From: Streptomyces sp. MZ04
GTDB lineage: Bacteria; Actinomycetota; Actinomycetes; Streptomycetales; Streptomycetaceae
DNA length: 39,139 bases
Assembly: GCF_004684775.1 (NCBI RefSeq)
Contig: NZ_SRIC01000046.1
Coordinates: 1-39,139 of the forward strand
Reading direction: 5' to 3'
Positions 33,768 through 39,139 of this stretch are shown piece by piece (position 1 is the first letter of the stretch; each line of letters begins with the position of its first letter). The position numbers and the translations under genes are program-made. The notes beneath the pieces are model-generated. The model searched no databases, had not been told where the DNA came from, and saw only the letters and a list, made by a program, of their open reading frames with translations.

Positions 33768-34532
33768 TCAGTGGTGAAGGATCTTCGAGAGGAAGTCCTT
33801 GGCCCGCTCGCTGCTCGGATTGCTGAAGAACTGGGCGGGCGTCGTCTCCTCCACGATGCGGCCATCCGCCATGAACACCACGCGGTTGGCGGCCGAACGG
33901 GCGAATCCCATCTCGTGGGTGACGACGACCATGGTCATTCCGTCATGGGCGAGCTGCTGCATCACCTCGAGCACCTCGTTGATCATCTCGGGATCGAGTG
34001 CCGAGGTCGGCTCGTCGAAGAGCATGATCTTCGGGTCCATGGCCAGCGCTCTGGCGATCGCGACGCGCTGCTGCTGGCCACCGGAGAGCTGCGCGGGGTA
34101 TTTCTCCGCCTGGGAGCCGACACCCACCCGGTCGAGCAGCTGGCGCGCCCTCTCCTCGGCGGCCTTCTTGTCCTTCTTACGCACCTTGACCTGGCCGAGC
34201 GTCACGTTGTTGAGCACGGTCTTGTGCGCGAAGAGGTTGAAGGACTGGAAGACCATGCCCACATCGGCCCGCAGCGCGGCCAGCTCGCGGCCTTCGGCGG
34301 GCAGGGGCTTTCCGTCGATGACGATCTCACCGGAGTCGATGGTCTCCAGGCGGTTGATGGCGCGGCACAGCGTGGACTTCCCGCCCCCGGAGGGCCCGAT
34401 GACGACGACGACCTCGCCATGGCCGATGGTCAGGTCGATGTTCTGGAGGACATGAAGCGCGCCGAAGTGTTTGTTGACGTCACTCAGTACAACCAGGTCG
34501 CCTGCGGCCGGGGTGGGAATTTCATGGGTCAC
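33768..34532 (-). CDS. gluA: Glutamate-type ABC transporter ATPase GluA
   Basis: 254 aa from the GTG at 34532 ([20 protein letters not shown]), with GCGGAGT before it; an ATG at 34556 is also possible. Walker [10 protein letters not shown] (46-54), Q loop [13 protein letters not shown], signature [15 protein letters not shown], Walker [13 protein letters not shown] and switch His in [11 protein letters not shown] are complete. First gene of gluABCD. The short gap to gluB holds a GGGCCCCGGGC-type dyad. Confidence 0.96.
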   Translation of the reverse strand: MTHEIPTPAAGDLVVLSDVNKHFGALHVLQNIDLTIGHGEVVVVIGPSGGGKSTLCRAINRLETIDSGEIVIDGKPLPAEGRELAALRADVGMVFQSFNLFAHKTVLNNVTLGQVKVRKKDKKAAEERARQLLDRVGVGSQAEKYPAQLSGGQQQRVAIARALAMDPKIMLFDEPTSALDPEMINEVLEVMQQLAHDGMTMVVVTHEMGFARSAANRVVFMADGRIVEETTPAQFFSNPSSERAKDFLSKILHH

Positions 34533-34598
34533 GGCTACTCCGCTCTTCGGCTTCATCGTCCGTCTTCCAAAAGGAAGCCGCACGCCGGGAGCGGTGGT

Positions 34599-35433
34599 TT
34601 ACGACTGTTCGGGACCGGCGGCGGTGGCAGGGTGCGGTGTGCCGAGGCAGGGCAAGTCGGGCAGCAGGTCGGTGTGCGGGCCGATGTGGTCGCTGGTGAC
34701 CTTGCCGCCGGAGATCATCTTCAGCCGGGCGGAGGTGACGTCGTCCGTCAGTGTCCGCCCGTTCGGGTAGGCCGCGGGCTCGGACCGGTCGTAGCGCAGG
34801 ATGTCCGGCAGGACCGTACGCAGGCCTGTTTCCGCGGCCTGGGCGTCGTAGCCGCCGGTGTGGGCGAGGACCGCGGTCCACGGTTGCAGAGAGGTGTCCC
34901 AGTCCCGGGCCGGTTCGGCCGCGTTGTAGGCGTCCTTGGCGTCCTCCTGGTTGAAGTAGGCCGTGAGCGAGGGGTGCGCACCCCCGGAGTCCTTGACGAT
35001 CCCGTCCAGGTCTGCGAAGAACGCGTCGCTGCGAAGGCCTGCGGACAACCGGTACTGCCCGGCGGTGATGACCTCGGGCTCGGCGGTGAAGGAGACCGGC
35101 TCGTCGGTGACGGTCTTCTGTCCGCCCGCCTCGTGCGACCGGGCCTCCGCGCCGTCCGCGCGGTACACGGTCATGGTCTGCCGCCCGGCCCCGGGCTGTG
35201 AGCAGACGAAACTGAAGGCCACATCGGCCTGGTTGTCGCCGTCGGTGTCGATGGTGACCCGGTAGACCGCGTCGGGGTGGAAGGCGTCGCCACCGGTGGG
35301 AGCGACGGGGTTGACGTTCATGATCAGCGCCGTGCGGTCACCGGCCGCCGTGAACGCGAACAGAATCGGTCATGTCCAGCCGGGCATCGTCCATGGGGGA
35401 CCGCAGATTCGGACCGCTGAGGTGATGTGACAT
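34599..35433 (-). pseudogene. DUF4331 protein gene with a frameshift and an internal deletion
   Basis: The ATG at 35433 starts MSHHLSGPNLRSPMDDARLD then MTD. The reading then slips at about 35363-35366 (an extra T in GATTCTG) and continues in the next frame as LFAFTAAGDRTALIMNVNPV and beyond to 34599. The second frame alone is open from 35321 (240 codons). The full span is one base more than a multiple of three. In addition, …FFADLDGIVKDS joins directly to GGAHPSLTAYFNQEDAKDAY, whereas intact relatives, as I recall them, have an extra segment there, so an in-frame deletion is likely. DUF4331 function is not known to me. Confidence 0.75.
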
Positions 35434-35563
35434 GCCCTCGGCCTCCAGCCCTCGACCGCCCAGAGTGGTGACACAGATGCCGACGCCTCTGGTTCACCCG
35501 ATGAGCGGGACGACGGCGCCGCCGAGGCTCGGGGCGGCTCTTCCTGTCACCCGAACCAGCAGG

Positions 35564-36925
35564 TCAGGCGCCCTTCGAGGCAGGCTCCAGAATCGCCACG
35601 CACTCCACATGATGAGTCATCGGAAACAGATCAAACGCCCGCAACGACCGCACCTTGTACCCCCCATCCCGGAAGTACCCCAAGTCCCGCGCCAACGCCG
35701 CCGGATCGCAAGCCACATACGCGATGCGCCGCGCCCCGAGCCCCGTCAGGTGGCGCACCGTCTGCTTGCCCGCGCCCGCGCGCGGCGGGTCCAGGACGAT
35801 CAGGTCGACCTCGGTGATGCCCGTGCGCGGCAGGGCGGCCTCGACCTTGCCCTGTTCGATGCGGACGCGGTCGAACGCGGCCAGGTTGTGGCGGGCGTCC
35901 TCCACCGCTCGCTTGCCGGACTCGATGCCGAGCACCGCGCCCTTCTCGCCGACCCGGTCCGCGATGGCGCCGGCGAACAGGCCCACTCCGCAGTAGAGGT
36001 CGAGGGCCGTGTCGCCCTTGCGGGGCGTCAGGCCCTGCATGACCGCGAGCATCAGCGTCTCCGCGGCCTTCGGGTGGACCTGCCAGAAGCCGCCGTTGCC
36101 GACACGGTACGTGCGGCCGTCGGCGCGCTCGCGGACGAAGGGGCGGCCGTGGACGCGGTGGACTCCGCCGTCCTGTTCGGCGATGCGGAGGACCGAGACC
36201 GGCTTGTCCAGTTCGACCAGGGGGAGGCGCGCACCCGGCTTCGGTTCCAGGATGACCTGGCGGTCCTGGGAGCCCGTTGCCGCGATCGCCTCGACCGAGG
36301 CCATGCCGGCCCAGTCGTGCTTCTCGATGCCGAGTTCGGTGACGCCGGGAGCGGCGATCATGCAGTGGTCGATCGGCTCGACCCCGTGCGAGCGGTGGCG
36401 GCGCAGGCCCGCATTGCCGTCGGGGTCGACCGCGAACTGCACACGGGTGCGCCACTGCGGGACCTCGCCCTGCGGGAGCTTGTCGCCCTCCGCCGGCATG
36501 ACCGTGCCGTCCCAGCCCGCCTCCTCCGGGGTCAGGCCCGCGAGGCGCTGCAGCTGCTCGGCGATGACCTCGCCCTTGAGGCGGCGCTGCGCGCCCGGCT
36601 TGGCGTGCTGCCAGTCGCAGCCGCCGCAGCGGCCGGGACCGGCGTAGGGGCACGGCGCCTCGACGCGGTCCTTGGACGCCTCGAGGATCGTCACGGCGTC
36701 CGCGCGCAGGAAGCGGGAGTCCTCGCCGCCCTCCGTCACGCGTGCGACGACCTTCTCGCCGGGCAGCGTGTGGCGCACGAAAAGGACCCGGCCCTCGGCC
36801 GTGCGGGCGACGCAGTGGCCGCCGTGGGCGACGGGGCCGACCTCGACCTCGTACTCCTGGCCCACCAGCGAGTCCTGCGCGTCCTGCGAGTCCCCCGCCT
36901 GCGAATTCTTCGGTTCTGCCTGCAT
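35564..36925 (-). CDS. TrmA/RlmD-type RNA m5U methyltransferase with TRAM domain
   Basis: 453 aa from the ATG at 36925 (MQAEPKNSQAGDSQDAQDSL). Residues 20-85 are a TRAM RNA-binding domain (EVEVGPVAHGGHCVARTAEG, LFVRHTLPGEKV). Cys92, Cys100 and Cys103 (CPYAGPGRCGGCDWQH), with a later Cys in EPIDHC, fit the 4Fe-4S cluster of the RlmD type. The SAM site is ALDLYCGVGLFAGAIAD and the catalytic region is VLDPPRAGAGKQ…YVACDPAALARDL, with the nucleophile Cys in ACDP. It should methylate C5 of a uridine in rRNA or tRNA. Confidence 0.93.
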   Translation of the reverse strand: MQAEPKNSQAGDSQDAQDSLVGQEYEVEVGPVAHGGHCVARTAEGRVLFVRHTLPGEKVVARVTEGGEDSRFLRADAVTILEASKDRVEAPCPYAGPGRCGGCDWQHAKPGAQRRLKGEVIAEQLQRLAGLTPEEAGWDGTVMPAEGDKLPQGEVPQWRTRVQFAVDPDGNAGLRRHRSHGVEPIDHCMIAAPGVTELGIEKHDWAGMASVEAIAATGSQDRQVILEPKPGARLPLVELDKPVSVLRIAEQDGGVHRVHGRPFVRERADGRTYRVGNGGFWQVHPKAAETLMLAVMQGLTPRKGDTALDLYCGVGLFAGAIADRVGEKGAVLGIESGKRAVEDARHNLAAFDRVRIEQGKVEAALPRTGITEVDLIVLDPPRAGAGKQTVRHLTGLGARRIAYVACDPAALARDLGYFRDGGYKVRSLRAFDLFPMTHHVECVAILEPASKGA

Positions 36926-36980
36926 GGCGGGGTGACTCCACAACGTCAAAGGGGATCGGACGCCACGACGACAGCGCAAC

Positions 36981-37023
36981 GGCCGGACAACAGCCCACCA
37001 GTCTACGTGGGTGTTGTCCGGCC
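36981..37023 (-). terminator. Terminator hairpin after the APC-type permease
   Basis: GGCCGGACAAC (36981-36991) pairs with GTTGTCCGGCC (37013-37023), with an inner CCAC/GTGG. It lies 26 bases past the permease stop and before the methyltransferase gene. Confidence 0.75.
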
Positions 37024-37048
37024 GCTCGCCAACCGTCGATACAGAGCC

Positions 37049-39097
37049 TCAGCCCTTGTTGCTCGGCTGCTTCACCCGCTTCTCGACCGGGCCGCGGCGC
37101 ACCGAACCCGGCGCGTTCCACTCCGACCGCTTGCGGGCCCGCTTCTTGGCGGCCTCGGAGGAGTCCAGCTGGTAGGGGACGGATGTCACCATCACGCCCG
37201 GGGTGAAGAGGAGCCTGCCCTTGAGCCTGAGTGCGCTCTGGTTGTGGAGCAGGTGCTCGTACCAGTGGCCCACCACGTACTCGGGGATGATCACGCTGAC
37301 CACGTCGCGCGGGCTCTCGCGGCGCAGGTTCTTCACGTAGTCGATGATCGGCCGGGTGATCTCGCGGTAGGGCGAGTCGAGGATCTTCAGCGGCACGGTG
37401 ATGCCGCGCTTCTCCCACTCGGCCCTGAGCGCCTTGGTCTCCGCCGGGTCGACGTTGATGCTGAGCGCCTCGAGGGTGTCCGAGCGCATCAGCTTGGCGT
37501 AGGCCAGGGCGCGCAGCGTGGGACGGTGGATCTTGGAGACCAGGACGATCGAGTGGACCCGGGAGGGGCGCACGCTGTCGTCGCTGGGGGTCTCCGGGGC
37601 CGCGATCTCCTCGGCCACGCGGTCGTAGTGCCGGCGGATCGCCGTCATCACCCCGTAGAAGATCACCATGCCGAGCAGTGCGACCCAGGCTCCGTGCGTG
37701 AACTTGGTGACGAGTACGACGACCAGGACCAGGCCCGTGAAGAAGGCGCCGAAGGTGTTGATCGCCCGGGAGCGGATCATGTGGCGCCGCTTGTTCTGGT
37801 CCTTCTCGGCGGCCAGGTGGCGGTTCCAGTGCCGGACCATGCCGATCTGGCTGAGCGTGAAGGAGACGAAGACGCCGACGATGTAGAGCTGGATGAGGCG
37901 GGTGGAGTCCGCGCCGTAGACCCAGACGAGCAGCGCCGCCGCGCCCGCGAGGAGCACGATGCCGTTGGAGAAGGCGAGACGGTCGCCACGGGTGTGCAGC
38001 TGGCGCGGCAGATAGCGGTCCTGCGCGAGGATCGAGCCGAGCAGCGGGAAGCCGTTGTACGCCGTGTTGGCCGCGAGGAAGAGGACCAGCGCGGTGGCGG
38101 CGGCGAGCACGATGAACAGGAAGCTGCCGTTGCCGAAGACGGCCTCGGCGACCTGGGAGATCACCGGGTTCTGGACGTAGTCCGCGCCGACCGCGACGCC
38201 GTTGTTGATCAGGTCGTGCGCGGGGTTCTCGGCCATCTTGACGTCGGTCGCCATGGCGAGGCCGATGATGCCGCAGAACATGGTGACCGCGAGGCCGCCC
38301 ATGAGCGCGAGCGTTGTCGCGGCGTTCTTGGACTTCGGCTTGCGGAAGGCGGGGACGCCGTTGCTGATCGCCTCGACGCCGGTCAGCGCGGCACAGCCGG
38401 AGGAGAAGGCCCGCAGGAGCAGGAAGATGAGCGCGAAGCCGGCGAGGCCCTGGTGCTCGGGCTTGATCTCGTAGTCCGCGGTGGGCGCCTTCATCGCGTC
38501 GTCGAGGACGATGCCCCGGAAGGCACCCCACGCGATCATGATGAAGACGCCGGCCACGAAGACATAGGTCGGGATGGCGAAGAGCTTCCCGGACTCCTTC
38601 ACCCCGCGCAGGTTCATCAGCGTAAGAAGCACGATGACGATGACCGCGCAGAGCACCTTGTGCTCGACGACGAACGGGACGGCCGAGCCGAGGTTCTCGA
38701 TGCCCGATGCGATCGAGACCGCCACGGTCAGGACGTAGTCGACGAGCAGCGCGCTGGCGACGGTGAGCCCGGCCTTGGGGCCGAGGTTGGTGTTGGCGAC
38801 CTCGTAGTCGCCACCACCGCTCGGGTACGCGTGCACGTTCTGCCGGTACGACGCGACCACCGTGAACATCAGCACGACGACCGCGACGGCGATCCAGGGA
38901 CTGAAGTGGTACGCCGACACACCCGCGATGGAGAGGACCAGGAGTACCTCTCCCGGCGCGTACGCCACGGAGGAGAGCGGGTCGGAGGCGAACACGGGTA
39001 GAGCGATGCGCTTCGGGAGGAGGGTTTCTCCCAGCCGGTCGCTGCGCAGTGCGCGCCCGATGAGGATCCGTTTGGGCACGTCGGTCAGTTTGGACAC
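37049..39097 (-). CDS. APC-superfamily amino acid/K+-type permease
   Basis: 682 aa from the GTG at 39097 (SKLTDVPKRILIGRALRSDR). There is no ribosome site; TACGAT about eight bases upstream suggests a leaderless message. About twelve membrane segments start with LPVFASDPLSSVAYAPGEVL, the usual first helix of APC permeases; YPSGGGDYEVANTNLGPKAG and SSGCAALTGVEAISNGVPAF are typical. A ~170-residue cytoplasmic C-terminal part (IVLVSKIHRPTLRALAYAKL, VSVIIPEYVVGHWYEHLLHN) resembles the USP-like tail of actinobacterial potassium or amino acid transporters. The substrate is uncertain. Confidence 0.92.
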   Translation of the reverse strand: MSKLTDVPKRILIGRALRSDRLGETLLPKRIALPVFASDPLSSVAYAPGEVLLVLSIAGVSAYHFSPWIAVAVVVLMFTVVASYRQNVHAYPSGGGDYEVANTNLGPKAGLTVASALLVDYVLTVAVSIASGIENLGSAVPFVVEHKVLCAVIVIVLLTLMNLRGVKESGKLFAIPTYVFVAGVFIMIAWGAFRGIVLDDAMKAPTADYEIKPEHQGLAGFALIFLLLRAFSSGCAALTGVEAISNGVPAFRKPKSKNAATTLALMGGLAVTMFCGIIGLAMATDVKMAENPAHDLINNGVAVGADYVQNPVISQVAEAVFGNGSFLFIVLAAATALVLFLAANTAYNGFPLLGSILAQDRYLPRQLHTRGDRLAFSNGIVLLAGAAALLVWVYGADSTRLIQLYIVGVFVSFTLSQIGMVRHWNRHLAAEKDQNKRRHMIRSRAINTFGAFFTGLVLVVVLVTKFTHGAWVALLGMVIFYGVMTAIRRHYDRVAEEIAAPETPSDDSVRPSRVHSIVLVSKIHRPTLRALAYAKLMRSDTLEALSINVDPAETKALRAEWEKRGITVPLKILDSPYREITRPIIDYVKNLRRESPRDVVSVIIPEYVVGHWYEHLLHNQSALRLKGRLLFTPGVMVTSVPYQLDSSEAAKKRARKRSEWNAPGSVRRGPVEKRVKQPSNKG

Positions 39098-39139
39098 GCA
39101 GAGGATCGTAAGCGTTCGAATGGGTGCCCGCCCACCCAC

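Noticed and set aside
35432..39001. Very long plus-strand open frame (1189 codons)
   Set aside because: It is the antisense shadow of the methyltransferase and permease genes, a common high-GC artefact; its translation is Arg/Asp/His-rich with no domain.

Overview
The window is high-GC actinobacterial DNA and almost certainly comes from a Streptomyces. The signs are the strong G/C bias at third codon positions, many GTG/TTG starts, leaderless-looking genes, the gluABCD cluster, a SepF paralogue, a MEDS/HATPase anti-sigma-type pair and a DmdR/IdeR-type iron box. No rRNA, tRNA or CRISPR array was seen.

Left part (1 to about 11.2 kb): an accessory, partly decayed island. It opens with the 5' end of an IS5-type transposase running off the left edge. 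Next is a visibly lower-GC three-gene operon (552-3997): a restriction-endonuclease-like protein, a small middle protein and a Rad50-like ABC ATPase with a zinc-hook CxxC. I read it as an ABC-three-component (ABC-3C) conflict/defence system, and it is the most interesting object here. Then come a frameshifted membrane-protein remnant, a multi-pass membrane protein, an IS630-type element with 26-bp inverted ends and TA flanks that appears to split a small gene, a decayed tyrosine integrase, two divergent unknown small genes, and an AbiEii-like nucleotidyltransferase pair whose toxin-like gene ends inside a large hairpin.

Middle part (11.25-23.8 kb): the RNA-repair pair hen1-pnkp (4-nt overlap), an LLM-type F420-dependent oxidoreductase, a small acidic protein, a DUF6099-like protein, an AAA ATPase-MazG pair, a SepF-like protein, an iron-regulated enterochelin-esterase-like gene divergent from an arylamine N-acetyltransferase, and a molybdate locus: HTH-TOBE regulator, 35-bp tandem repeats, modA and a fused modB-modC.

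Right part (25.8-39.1 kb): an aminoglycoside-phosphotransferase-like protein, a MEDS-STAS/HATPase signalling pair, metE behind a cobalamin riboswitch, the glutamate-type ABC transporter gluABCD, a broken DUF4331 gene, a TrmA/RlmD-type RNA m5U methyltransferase and an APC-type permease.

All assignments come from reading the translated sequence. No database search was run, so family names are recognition calls with the confidence given.
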